Shown here in pieces: positions 53,878 through 62,204 of a stretch of 64,000 bases of DNA. The DNA comes from Rhodospirillaceae bacterium. GTDB lineage: Bacteria > Pseudomonadota > Alphaproteobacteria > UBA8366 > Aestuariispiraceae. Under the pieces are notes generated by a model, which saw only the letters and a program-made list of their open reading frames with translations, was not told where the DNA came from and did not search any database. Made by a program: the position numbers and the translations under genes. The stretch is from the NCBI GenBank assembly GCA_002709955.1, contig PAQY01000002.1:232448-296447 (forward strand). Reading direction: 5' to 3'. Position 1 is the first letter of the stretch; each line of letters starts with the position of its first letter.

Positions 53878-54756
53878 TTATTCCGCAGCCTTCAGTTTAT
53901 CCTGGGTCTTGGTGTCAAAATCACTGGCATTATGGCGTTCGTGCAGTTGCTCTGATGGATCCCCGGAAATCCGGTTGACCATTCGGCCACGCTGAACCGC
54001 AGTTCGGGCGGCAATTGCCTTCTGCCAGCGACCGACATGTGTGTAGCTGTCGGCTTCCAGGAAGGTGGCGGCGTCGCCATACTGCTTTCCAGCCACCAGA
54101 TTTCCATACCAGGGCCAGGTCGCTATATCGGCAATGGTATAGTCCTTGCCCGCCAAGTATTCGTTCTCGGCCAGATGACGGTCCAGGACGTCCAATTGAC
54201 GTTTCGTCTCCATGGCAAACCGATCAATGGCATATTCAATCTTGATGGGGGCATAGTGATAGAAATGCCCAAAGCCGCCGCCCAGATACGGCGCGCTGCC
54301 CATCTGCCAGAACAGCCAGTTCAAACATTCGGTGCGCGCCGCAGGATCAGACGGCAGAAAGGCGTTAAACTTTTCCGCCAGATACAGAAGGATCGCGCCG
54401 GATTCAAAGACCCGAACCGGAGGGTTCGTGCTGTGATCCATCAGGGCTGGAATTTTAGAGTTGGGATTCACATCAACAAATCCACTGCCGAATTGATCGC
54501 CATCGCCGATCTTTATCAACCAAGCGTCATATTCCGCACCGCTATAGCCTTGGGCCAGCAGTTCTTCCAGCATGATCGTGACCTTTTGCCCATTGGGCGT
54601 CGCCAGGGAATACAGTTGGAACGGATGTTCCCCAACCGGCAGGTCCTTATCATGGGTCGGGCCCGCAATAGGCCGATTGGTGCTGGCAAACGCACCGCCA
54701 TTTTCTTTTTCCCATTTCCAGACTTTAGGGGGCGTATAGGTCGAAGTATCAGTCAT
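53878..54756 (-). CDS. yghU: YghU-type glutathione S-transferase / disulfide-bond oxidoreductase
   Basis: 292 aa. Full-length match to E. coli YghU: TYTPPKVWKWEKENGGAFAS and NRPIAGPTHDKDLPVGEHP start, the thioredoxin-fold NGQKVTIMLEELL, FVDVNPNSKIPAL (glutathione site) and the LHERHNASDFDTKTQDK end. YghU binds two glutathione molecules and reduces disulfides. SD GAAAGG precedes the ATG. Divergent from the region upstream of icd. Confidence 0.95.
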   Translation of the reverse strand: MTDTSTYTPPKVWKWEKENGGAFASTNRPIAGPTHDKDLPVGEHPFQLYSLATPNGQKVTIMLEELLAQGYSGAEYDAWLIKIGDGDQFGSGFVDVNPNSKIPALMDHSTNPPVRVFESGAILLYLAEKFNAFLPSDPAARTECLNWLFWQMGSAPYLGGGFGHFYHYAPIKIEYAIDRFAMETKRQLDVLDRHLAENEYLAGKDYTIADIATWPWYGNLVAGKQYGDAATFLEADSYTHVGRWQKAIAARTAVQRGRMVNRISGDPSEQLHERHNASDFDTKTQDKLKAAE

Positions 54757-55184
54757 GATTACCTTTCGGGTTGTTAGACGACGCCGGTATCGTTTCCACT
54801 CGGCAGATAGTTGTTCTTGATGGCGAATTCCAGGGCGCCGACGGTTTCAGAAGACTGTAGGCGCAGGAAGGGTACCGTCTGCACGGAGTCATAACATAGG
54901 TTTATTGATCCCGCGTTACCATAACAGGCACAGGTCATAGGACAATGCAGGCTGTTCAATTCTGCGCGACCGGAATTTATGAAATATATGATCTGAAGGC
55001 CTGAGCGGCTGCATGATGGTTCATTTGGATAGCGAACCATATCCACAATCCTGTGCGGGATGATTGCGGGTTCCGGGGCGGTCTTGTATGGTCCGCGCCG
55101 AAAGTCATTGGGATCGATGCCGGGCGCGCGATGCGGCTTGGTCTGCGGTCCCTCCTATCACTGACGTTGAGGGGAGCCCCACGC
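54757..55184. promoter_or_regulatory. Intergenic region between yghU and icd
   Basis: 428 bp that hold no gene I can support. The region contains an inverted repeat ATGGTTC-N11-GAACCAT (55016-55022 with 55034-55040), a possible operator. The icd SD GAGGGGAG (55169-55176) is at the right end and the yghU SD at the left. A 90-codon reverse frame at 54774-55046 is Cys-containing but lacks family or SD support. Confidence 0.4.
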
Positions 55185-56408
55185 ATGTCGAAGATTAAGG
55201 TCGCTAAACCGGTTGTAGAACTTGATGGCGATGAAATGACCCGGATCATCTGGCACTTTATCAAGTCCAAACTGATCCTGCCCTATCTTGATATCGATCT
55301 GAAATACTATGATCTCAGCATTGAAAAGCGCGACGAGACGGATGATCAAATCACCATCGATTCCGCGAATGCGATCAAACAATATGGCGTTGGCGTGAAA
55401 TGCGCGACGATCACCCCCGACGAGCAGCGGGTGGAAGAATTCAAACTCAAGAAGATGTGGCGCTCGCCCAATGGCACGATCCGGAACATTCTGGACGGCA
55501 CCGTCTTTCGCGAGCCGATCGTTTGTCAGAATGTACCGCGTCTGGTGACCAGCTGGTCCAAGCCTATTATCGTGGCCCGCCATGCCTTTGGGGATCAGTA
55601 TAAGGCCACCGACTTCCTGATCCCAGGGGCTGGTCTGCTGTCGATCACCTTCACCCCGGAAGACCCGGATGGGGAAACAATCCGCCACCAGGTCTTCAAA
55701 TTTGAAGGCTCTGGCATTGCGATGGGCATGTACAACCTGGATGAATCGATCCGCGGTTTCGCCCGGGCCTGCATGACCTATGGTCTGGATCGGAAATTCC
55801 CGGTCTATCTGTCGACCAAGAACACCATTCTGAAAGCCTATGATGGCCGCTTCAAGGATCTGTTCCAGGAAGTCTATGAGCAGGAATTCGAATCGATCTT
55901 CAAAGAGGCTGGTATCTGGTACGAGCACCGTCTGATTGATGACATGGTTGCCTTTGCGATGAAGAGCTCTGGCGATTTTGTCTGGGCGGCGAAGAACTAT
56001 GACGGCGATGTTCAGTCGGATTCTGTGGCCCAGGGCTTCGGCTCCTTGGGTCTGATGACCTCTGTTCTGATGACGCCGGATGGCAAGACGGTTGAGGCGG
56101 AAGCGGCCCATGGCACGGTGACACGGCATTATCGCCAGCACCAGGCGGGCAAGGAAACCTCCACCAATCCGATCGCGTCGATTTTTGCCTGGACACGCGG
56201 TTTGAAGGCCCGTGGCACATTCGACGATACGCCCGATGTCATTAAATTCGCTGAAACGGTTGAGCGTGTGTGCATTGAAACCGTCGAAAGCGGCCACATG
56301 ACCAAGGATCTGGCGCTGTTGATCGGTGAGAACCAGAAATGGCTGACCACAACCCAATTCCTGGATGCCATTGATGGCAACCTGAAAAAGGAAATGGATA
56401 CCTGGTAA
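55185..56408 (+). CDS. icd: NADP-dependent isocitrate dehydrogenase (eukaryote-like type)
   Basis: 407 aa, the homodimeric eukaryote-like class, not the E. coli class. [20 protein letters not shown] at the start, substrate loop [28 protein letters not shown], and the nucleotide site [17 protein letters not shown]. Oxidative decarboxylation of isocitrate to 2-oxoglutarate with NADPH formation. ATG 55185 is 8 nt after GAGGGGAG; 44 upstream codons are open but have no support. Followed by two small genes with 8-9 bp gaps. Confidence 0.97.
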   Translation: MSKIKVAKPVVELDGDEMTRIIWHFIKSKLILPYLDIDLKYYDLSIEKRDETDDQITIDSANAIKQYGVGVKCATITPDEQRVEEFKLKKMWRSPNGTIRNILDGTVFREPIVCQNVPRLVTSWSKPIIVARHAFGDQYKATDFLIPGAGLLSITFTPEDPDGETIRHQVFKFEGSGIAMGMYNLDESIRGFARACMTYGLDRKFPVYLSTKNTILKAYDGRFKDLFQEVYEQEFESIFKEAGIWYEHRLIDDMVAFAMKSSGDFVWAAKNYDGDVQSDSVAQGFGSLGLMTSVLMTPDGKTVEAEAAHGTVTRHYRQHQAGKETSTNPIASIFAWTRGLKARGTFDDTPDVIKFAETVERVCIETVESGHMTKDLALLIGENQKWLTTTQFLDAIDGNLKKEMDTW

Positions 56409-56417
56409 GGGCGCATC

Positions 56418-56873
56418 ATGGCGGGACTGACCTTTCGTGATATCGGTCCCGCAGACCTGACTACGGTCATTGCCTTGCTTGCGGATGATGATTTAGGCTG
56501 GATCCGGGAAAACCGTGATCCGGCCGATCCGTTGTATCTCAAAGCCCTCGCTGAAATCGATGCAGACCCCAATAACCGTGTCCTGTTGGTGGAGCGAGAG
56601 GGGGAAGCCGTGGGCACGTTTCAATTGACCATCATTCCCAGCATCAGCCTGCAAGCCAAAAAACGGCTGCAGATAGAAGCCGTGCGCGTTCGCAGTGATC
56701 TGCGCGGGCAGGGGATCGGGCGGGACATGATGCTGTGGGCGATTGATCAAGCCAGGGCTGAGGGCTGTGCGCTGGTGCAGTTGACCACCAACACAGCCCG
56801 CACAGACGCAAAGCGCTTTTACGAACAGGTTGGCTTCGTCGCCAGCCATCACGGCATGAAGTTGAACCTTTAA
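56418..56873 (+). CDS. GNAT-family N-acetyltransferase
   Basis: 151 aa. Motif A IEAVRVRSDLRGQGIGRDMM, motif B TNTARTDAKRFYEQVGF. Classic small GNAT. It is 9 bp after icd and 14 bp before the DMSP-lyase-like gene, same strand, so the three may be co-transcribed. Substrate unknown. Confidence 0.87.
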   Translation: MAGLTFRDIGPADLTTVIALLADDDLGWIRENRDPADPLYLKALAEIDADPNNRVLLVEREGEAVGTFQLTIIPSISLQAKKRLQIEAVRVRSDLRGQGIGRDMMLWAIDQARAEGCALVQLTTNTARTDAKRFYEQVGFVASHHGMKLNL

Positions 56874-56887
56874 GCAGGGGGATGTGC

Positions 56888-57487
56888 ATGGACGCCTTTG
56901 AAGCTGAATGCCGCCGCCTGTATGACGATACCTTGCACCTGTTGCGTGGCGAGGCATCGCTGCACGACGTGGTTGCGGAAATGCCGACAATGCCGGTCTG
57001 GCTGGGCGGCGTGGCGCAAACCTTGCCGGTGGTGGAAAAGTTGGCCCGTCTGCCGGCGCAGACCTCGACAAAGACCCATGCTATGGTTCAACGCATCGTG
57101 GATTTGGCGGCGGATCTGCCCTGGCAGCAAACCTATACAGAGGCGCAAGTTGGAAAGCACTACCTGCAGAATTACGGCTGGTTCAATCTACTTTCGCCAG
57201 ACGGTCTGTTTGAGAGCCACAGCCTGCGCATTTCTATCGGCGTCTGGCTGAAGCCGATATTCTATCAGGAACATCGCCACGAACCAGAGGAGGATTATGT
57301 CATCCTGGCCGGTGGCGGCCTGTTCCGTTCCGAAGGGTGTTCCGACCGTGTCTGTGGCGTTGGCGATATCGTTCATCATGTCAGCAATCAAAGCCATTCC
57401 ATCGACATGTCCGACAGCGATCTGCTTGCCCTGGCGCTGTGGCGCGGCGGCGATCTGATGCGCCGGGCGACTCTGGGCGGTCAATAG
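56888..57487 (+). CDS. DMSP-lyase-family cupin (dimethylpropiothetin dethiomethylase-like)
   Basis: 199 aa. The C-terminal half is a cupin with the metal site H129-x-H131-x3-E135-x-Y137 (EHRHEPEEDYVI) and a later His170 (SNQSHSI), the HxHxxxExY...H pattern of DddQ/DddW/DddK DMSP lyases. These cleave DMSP to dimethyl sulfide and acrylate. The conserved Trp/Tyr before the cupin (YGWFNLLSP) is also present. The N-terminal helical part is the family's. ATG 56888 is 6 nt after AGGGGG. Which Ddd group and true activity are not settled. Confidence 0.72.
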   Translation: MDAFEAECRRLYDDTLHLLRGEASLHDVVAEMPTMPVWLGGVAQTLPVVEKLARLPAQTSTKTHAMVQRIVDLAADLPWQQTYTEAQVGKHYLQNYGWFNLLSPDGLFESHSLRISIGVWLKPIFYQEHRHEPEEDYVILAGGGLFRSEGCSDRVCGVGDIVHHVSNQSHSIDMSDSDLLALALWRGGDLMRRATLGGQ

Positions 57488-57496
57488 GGCGTATAT

Positions 57497-57521
57497 CGCA
57501 TCACGCGCTCGCATCAGTTAA
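57497..57521. repeat. Single copy of the hairpin repeat seen at 29612
   Basis: CGCATCACGCGCTCGCATCA followed by GTTAA resembles unit 3 of the repeat at 29612 (AGCATCATGCGGTCGCATCA then GCTTAA): GCATCA-YGCG-x-TCGCATCAG is shared. It lies just after the DMSP-lyase-like gene, again downstream of a stop codon and in a convergent gene space, with the hairpin arms ATCACGCG/CGCATCAG only partly paired. Confidence 0.5.
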
Positions 57522-57594
57522 CACTGGCTGCTTAGAGCCATGATTTCTCAGTAAATGCTTCGTTGCGAACGGGTTCGTTTGCGCAGGCTCTACG

Positions 57595-58566
57595 TTAGCG
57601 ATTCCGCGGCACCGGTGCTTGCGCGGCAAGGGGCGTGCCGCGGATGTTTTCGCGCCAGAAGGAATACAGGCCGCTGCCGATGATAAACAGGATGCCGCCA
57701 ATTGCGATCGCATCGGGGAATTCGTCGAACATGATGACGCCCCACATCACGGCCATGGGCATGGCGATATATTCAAACGGGGCGGCGATGGTGGCTTCGA
57801 CTGATTTGTACCCCTGCGAGATCAGATAGGCCCCACAGGCCGACAAGGCACCGACGCCAATCATGACCAGAAAATCATCCAGCGTTGGCATATGCCATGG
57901 GCGCAGAAGCACCAGTAAGCTGGGGTCTTCCAGACCTTCTGCATAGCGCCCATCCCCGACCAAAAGCCCGGCAGTTGTGCAAAAGCACAGGAAGGTAAGC
58001 TGAATATAGAATGCCATGACGGATGCTTTTTCGGTCACGCCCAAACGGCGGGCGGTGATCTGCATCGTGGCATAGGCAAAGGCGGCCAGGATGGGCGCAA
58101 GTGCGGCCCATTTGAAAGCATCGGTTCCTGGGCGAATGATAATGATAACACCAATCAGGCCAACGCTGACCGCCGTCCAGCGGCGCAAGCCGACCTTTTC
58201 GCCTAGAAAGGGCACGGACAAGGCGGTGATAAACAGCGGGGCGACAAAGAAAATAGCGGTTGCATCAGCAATCGGCAGCGTCGCCATGCCGGTAAAAAAC
58301 GCCATATTGGCGACAATGACACTGCAGCCGCGCAGCATATGCAATGGCATGCGCTTGCTGAGCAAATTTCGATAGCCGCCTTCTAGGGGAATGAACAGAC
58401 CAGCGACAATGCACAGCGCAACAAAGGCCCGCACAAAGATGATTTCATGCAGCGGATAGGTGCCGCCCAACCATTTGATCAGCATGTCGGAGGCGGAAAA
58501 GAACATTACCGCCAGCAGGACACAAATGATGCCCAGCGTGTTGGGACCTTTCAGATTGAATGACAC
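57595..58566 (-). CDS. EamA/DMT-family transporter
   Basis: 323 aa from GTG 58566, with ten membrane segments. Two EamA repeats (about 12-140 and 165-295) typical of drug/metabolite transporters, e.g. LGIICVLLAVMFFSASDMLIKW at the start in two parts and FEYIAMPMAVMWGVIMF near the end. GTG 58566 begins right after the GST gene's stop; the longer frame overlaps the GST gene and adds an Arg/Pro-rich stretch without support. Operon with the GST gene; substrate unknown. Confidence 0.83.
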   Translation of the reverse strand: MSFNLKGPNTLGIICVLLAVMFFSASDMLIKWLGGTYPLHEIIFVRAFVALCIVAGLFIPLEGGYRNLLSKRMPLHMLRGCSVIVANMAFFTGMATLPIADATAIFFVAPLFITALSVPFLGEKVGLRRWTAVSVGLIGVIIIIRPGTDAFKWAALAPILAAFAYATMQITARRLGVTEKASVMAFYIQLTFLCFCTTAGLLVGDGRYAEGLEDPSLLVLLRPWHMPTLDDFLVMIGVGALSACGAYLISQGYKSVEATIAAPFEYIAMPMAVMWGVIMFDEFPDAIAIGGILFIIGSGLYSFWRENIRGTPLAAQAPVPRNR

Positions 58567-58580
58567 GGATCCTGGACCCC

Positions 58581-59243
58581 CTAGTGAAAAAATGCCGAGA
58601 TATTTTCCGCCTCGAACGCGGTCTGAACCTCTGGCAGGGCCTGACACGCCAGCGCATGGCGTCGGATTGCAAGGTTGGTGGAGGGTAGGGGCGAAAGACC
58701 AAACTGCTCCCCCCAACCCGCCAGCATCAGCAGAAAATAATCTGCACAATTAGGGGCATCGCCGCAGATCCAGGGACCGGAAGCGGCCAAATGCTGATCC
58801 AGCGTTTTGAACATGTCCACAAGCCGGGCACCCGCCCTGTCGCGCAGGACGGCCTTTTGTGAGTCTGTCTGGGCGTATCGATAATTATAATTCCAGACCA
58901 TCAGGTCCGCCTGTACCGTGTTGGTCAGGTAGATCAGCCAATCCAGAGCGATGGCCCTTTCACGGCTCTTCGTCGGGGGCATCAATCCGGCCGCGGGAAA
59001 CTGATCATCCAGATACAGGCATATCGCCGCGGCTTCCCGGACGATTGTGTCCCGGTTTTCCGCATCGCGATGCACCAGCGTTGGAACACGCTGGTGGGGG
59101 TTCAAGGCCTTGTACCAATCGCTGTTCTGGTCACACTTGGATTTATCAATCATGACCAAATCAAATGGAACGCTAATCCGGCGCAGCGCAATATGCGGCG
59201 CCAGGGAGGCATTGTCGGGTGCGTAATATAAGGTCAGTGACAT
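58581..59243 (-). CDS. Glutathione S-transferase family protein
   Basis: 220 aa. N-terminal thioredoxin fold (LTLYYAPDNASLAPHIALRR, cis-Pro in QRVPTLV, EAAAICLYL glutathione site) and a helical C-terminal domain (about 90-215). Ser/Tyr catalytic residue may be S13 or Y7. SD not evident. Directly upstream of the EamA transporter gene, so the two form a small unit, possibly for efflux of a conjugate; that is inference. Confidence 0.87.
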   Translation of the reverse strand: MSLTLYYAPDNASLAPHIALRRISVPFDLVMIDKSKCDQNSDWYKALNPHQRVPTLVHRDAENRDTIVREAAAICLYLDDQFPAAGLMPPTKSRERAIALDWLIYLTNTVQADLMVWNYNYRYAQTDSQKAVLRDRAGARLVDMFKTLDQHLAASGPWICGDAPNCADYFLLMLAGWGEQFGLSPLPSTNLAIRRHALACQALPEVQTAFEAENISAFFH

Positions 59244-59479
59244 GGTGCAGGTCCGGAGCGTAACTAAGAGAATATGGCATCATATAGCGGGAACCATATC
59301 GTGCATGGTCTGGTCTGGCGACCCTGCGTTGTGTCCATTCAAGAATAACAGACATGATCTACAGACCTAAACGCCGCATGGTTCCTGATCCGGCTGCTGG
59401 CGTGGAGTTCATTGACTAACGATTGCCTTCCCGTATCCTGCGCCAAGCTGATTCTGGATGGTTTGGTGTAAGGTTTCCG

Positions 59480-60544
59480 ATGGAAAATTTTGAAGATGTT
59501 TTGCTGTCGCAACGCGGCAGTGTGGGGTTCATCGTGTTGAATCGGCCAAAGGCCCTGAACGCGATCACGTTCGATATGGTGACCTGCATTCACGCCGCAT
59601 TGACGAAGTGGGAGGCTGATCCCGCCATCAAGGCCGTTGTGATTGAAGGGGCGGGCGACCGGGCGTTTTGTGCAGGCGGTGACGTCATCGCAGTCAGTAA
59701 GGCCGGTCAGACACAGGATCCTTTAAGTCGTGAATTCTTCCAGGCGGAATATCGGTTGAACCGGGCCATTCACCAGTATTCCAAACCCTATATCGCCTTT
59801 CTGGACGGGATCACGATGGGCGGCGGTGTCGGCTTGTCTGTACATGGTGATTGTCGCATCGTCACCGAACGGACCATGTTTGCCATGCCGGAAACGGGAA
59901 TCGGTCTGTTTCCAGATGTGGGCGGCAGTTATTTTCTGTCACGCTGTCCGGGCCAGGTCGGGCTTTATCTGGGGCTGACCGGCGCGCGATTGGGGGCGGC
60001 CGACATGCTGTCGATTGGACTGGCTGATCACTATATGCCCGCTTCCACGCGGGAGGCTTTCTTTGCCGCGCTGGAAAACGCGGACTGGTCCACAGGATCC
60101 TCAAAAGATGTTGTCGGGGCTTGCGCCAAAGATTTTTTGGCGGATGCGGGAACGGGTGATCTGGAGTTCCAGCGCGATCTGATAGATGAAACATTCTCTG
60201 CCACGACAATGGAAGAAATTCTGGCGCGCTTGCAGGCAGAGGGAAGTGATGCCGCGCAAACCATTCTGAAACACCTGTCCACCAAGTCACCAACCTTGTT
60301 GAAGGTCACACTGGTGCAACTGCGACGGGGCGTGCAGCAGGATTTCGATACGAATATGCAGATGGAATACAGGATGGTTCGCCATGCCCTGAGACCGGGG
60401 TCTGATTTTCATGAAGGGGTCCGGGCGCTGTTGATTGACAAGGATAAGTCCCCACATTGGTCGCCAGACACAGTGCAAGCCGTCCTGGACACAGATGTTG
60501 ATGCATTTTTTAAGGTACCGGCTGAGGGCGATTTGGAATTCTGA
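59480..60544 (+). CDS. 3-hydroxyisobutyryl-CoA hydrolase (crotonase superfamily)
   Basis: 354 aa, the length of HIBCH-type crotonases. GDRAFCAGGDV, the oxyanion-hole GITMGGGVGLSVHG, and the PETGIGLFPDVGGSYFLSR signature are diagnostic for this hydrolase group (EGLFPD in other hydratases is different). Frees 3-hydroxyisobutyrate in valine degradation. ATG 59480 follows TAAGG by 7 nt. The next gene is the matching dehydrogenase, 84 bp downstream. Confidence 0.92.
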   Translation: MENFEDVLLSQRGSVGFIVLNRPKALNAITFDMVTCIHAALTKWEADPAIKAVVIEGAGDRAFCAGGDVIAVSKAGQTQDPLSREFFQAEYRLNRAIHQYSKPYIAFLDGITMGGGVGLSVHGDCRIVTERTMFAMPETGIGLFPDVGGSYFLSRCPGQVGLYLGLTGARLGAADMLSIGLADHYMPASTREAFFAALENADWSTGSSKDVVGACAKDFLADAGTGDLEFQRDLIDETFSATTMEEILARLQAEGSDAAQTILKHLSTKSPTLLKVTLVQLRRGVQQDFDTNMQMEYRMVRHALRPGSDFHEGVRALLIDKDKSPHWSPDTVQAVLDTDVDAFFKVPAEGDLEF

Positions 60545-60628
60545 GTATTTGCGTCGGCGTTTCGGAACAGTAGAATGATAAGGTGGACGCGCTAGGATAG
60601 GGTGCGCCGCGTGTTAGGGAGAAATACC

Positions 60629-61507
60629 ATGAAAATTGGGTTTATCGGTATCGGCAATATGGGGGGACCCATGGCCCGCAATCTGATTGCAACGGGTCAT
60701 GATGTGACGGTCTTTGATTTATCGGAAGAAAACGTCGCGTCCCTGGTCAATGCCGGGGCGACGGGCGCGGGAAGCGCCCGCACGGCAGTCAGCGGGGCCG
60801 ATGTCGTTGTCACAATGCTGCCTGCCGGACCGCATGTTCTGAATGTTTATGAAGGCACAATTCTGGGGTCCGCGCCGGCTGGTACTTTGTTGATCGATTG
60901 TTCTACCATTGACGTGGAAACCAGCCGCATCGTGGCGAAAATGGCGGCTGACAAGGGCTATCCCATGGTCGATGCCCCGGTTTCCGGCGGTGTTGGCGGG
61001 GCAGAGGCTGGCACGTTGACCTTTATGGTCGGGGGCAGCGAAGCAGATTTTGCCCGCGCCAAACCGGTGCTGGAAAAGATGGGGAAAACCATCGTTCACT
61101 GTGGGGGGGCTGGAAACGGCCAGGCGGCGAAAATCTGTAACAATATGATGCTTGGAATTCAGATGATTTCCGTCGCGGAAGCATTTGTTTTGGCAGAGAA
61201 ATTGGGCCTGGATCATCAGAAGCTGTATGATGTGTCATCCAAGGCGTCAGGCCAGTGCTGGTCGCTGACAACCTATTGCCCAGTCCCGGGGCCGGTCCCG
61301 ACCTCTCCCGCCAATCGGGACTACAAGCCGGGCTTTGCTGCGGCGATGATGGTCAAGGACCTGAGATTGAGTCAGGGGGCGTCAAAAAGCTTTCAGGCGC
61401 AGACAGAATTGGGGGCGCGCGCACTGGAAATGTACGAGCGATTTGCCGATTCGGGAAATGAGGGCATGGATTTCTCCGGTATCATAAAAATGGTGCGCGA
61501 GAGTTAG
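60629..61507 (+). CDS. mmsB: 3-hydroxyisobutyrate dehydrogenase
   Basis: 292 aa. GFIGIGNMGGPMARNL is the NAD-binding start; DAPVSGGVGGAEAGTLTFMVGG and the catalytic Lys of GNGQAAKICNNMML are family signatures. Oxidises 3-hydroxyisobutyrate to methylmalonate semialdehyde. ATG 60629 follows AGGGAG; a GTG at 60602 lies upstream of the SD. It follows the HIBYL-CoA hydrolase gene in the same direction. Confidence 0.94.
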   Translation: MKIGFIGIGNMGGPMARNLIATGHDVTVFDLSEENVASLVNAGATGAGSARTAVSGADVVVTMLPAGPHVLNVYEGTILGSAPAGTLLIDCSTIDVETSRIVAKMAADKGYPMVDAPVSGGVGGAEAGTLTFMVGGSEADFARAKPVLEKMGKTIVHCGGAGNGQAAKICNNMMLGIQMISVAEAFVLAEKLGLDHQKLYDVSSKASGQCWSLTTYCPVPGPVPTSPANRDYKPGFAAAMMVKDLRLSQGASKSFQAQTELGARALEMYERFADSGNEGMDFSGIIKMVRES

Positions 61508-61514
61508 GCCCATA

Positions 61515-61548
61515 AATCGAGGCTAGACAAAGCTTTAGCCCGTCGATT
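61515..61548. terminator. Hairpin downstream of mmsB
   Basis: AATCGAGGCTA (61515-61525) pairs with TAGCC-CG-TCGATT (61536-61548), an 11-bp stem with a 2-nt bulge and a 10-nt loop, 7 bp after the mmsB stop. There is no T tract after it, so it may be a processing or Rho-linked end or a stable 3' stem. Confidence 0.45.
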
Positions 61549-61651
61549 AAGGTTGCCGCTATGCGATGGGAGCAAATGGGTGTAACACAATTGTCGTTGG
61601 TGGTTCGGTTGGTCGAATACGCCAAGGCAATGGTAAAACGATAAAAGAGAT

Positions 61652-62116
61652 GTGCCGGTGAAGGAGGAGTATCTTAGCGTCATCCGATTAATCGAACGGC
61701 TGCATCGACAATTTCTCGAAGTGGTCAAAGGTGAGATTGATCGGCTTGGCATTCGCGACATCAACAACATTCAGGCGTTGATTCTCTATAATATTGGAGA
61801 GGATGAACTGACCGTGGGTGAGTTGACGCACCGTGGCTATTACCTTGGCTCCAACGTATCCTATAATGTGCGGAAAATGGTTGAGAATGGCTATCTTATA
61901 CAAGAGCGCTCAACCCATGACCGCCGGTCAATCCGGGTGCGGTTGTCTGAAAAAGGCCTGAATGTTCGCAACAAGGTCAATGACGTTATTGATGAACAAC
62001 AGGTGAAGCTCAGTGAAAGCGGTATCAACGCAGAACAGTTGCAGTTCACCGCAACCGTGCTGAACCGTATCGAACGTTTCCTGCTGCACACCTACGGATA
62101 CGGCCCGGTTCGCTGA
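61652..62116 (+). CDS. LdtR-like MarR-family transcriptional regulator
   Basis: 154 aa. IERLHRQFLEVVKGEIDRLGIRDIN and RGYYLGSNVSYNVRKMVENGYL with ERSTHDRRSIRVRLSEKG match the alphaproteobacterial LdtR type, winged-helix regulators known to control L,D-transpeptidase and stress tolerance genes in Rhizobiales such as Liberibacter. GTG start at 61652 with weak SD; GTG 61658 possible. No L,D-transpeptidase gene lies nearby. Convergent with phaC. Confidence 0.85.
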   Translation: MPVKEEYLSVIRLIERLHRQFLEVVKGEIDRLGIRDINNIQALILYNIGEDELTVGELTHRGYYLGSNVSYNVRKMVENGYLIQERSTHDRRSIRVRLSEKGLNVRNKVNDVIDEQQVKLSESGINAEQLQFTATVLNRIERFLLHTYGYGPVR

Positions 62117-62147
62117 TATCAGCATTGCCAATGTTTTAAAGGGGCAA

Positions 62148-62171
62148 TGGTGCTGGGCAGGCCCAGCACCA
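62148..62171. terminator. Strong hairpin between ldtR-like gene and phaC
   Basis: TGGTGCTGGGC-AG-GCCCAGCACCA is a perfect 11-bp inverted repeat with a 2-nt spacer (effective 4-nt loop), located between two convergent stop codons (62116 and 62205). On the phaC side the hairpin is followed by TGCCCCTTTTAAAA, a modest T tract, so it is best placed to end phaC transcription; on the other side it has no T tract. Confidence 0.6.
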
Positions 62172-62204
62172 CCCATGGATGACACCGCATCAGCGCCAGT
62201 CAAA

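Noticed and set aside
54774-55046. 90-codon reverse frame with several Cys, 17 bp before yghU
   Set aside because: No SD at its start, no recognised domain, and it overlaps the inverted repeat region. It could be a real small gene, but the sequence gives no positive support.
55158-56357. A 399-codon reverse frame across icd
   Set aside because: Antisense to a clear isocitrate dehydrogenase; no family features and no SD.
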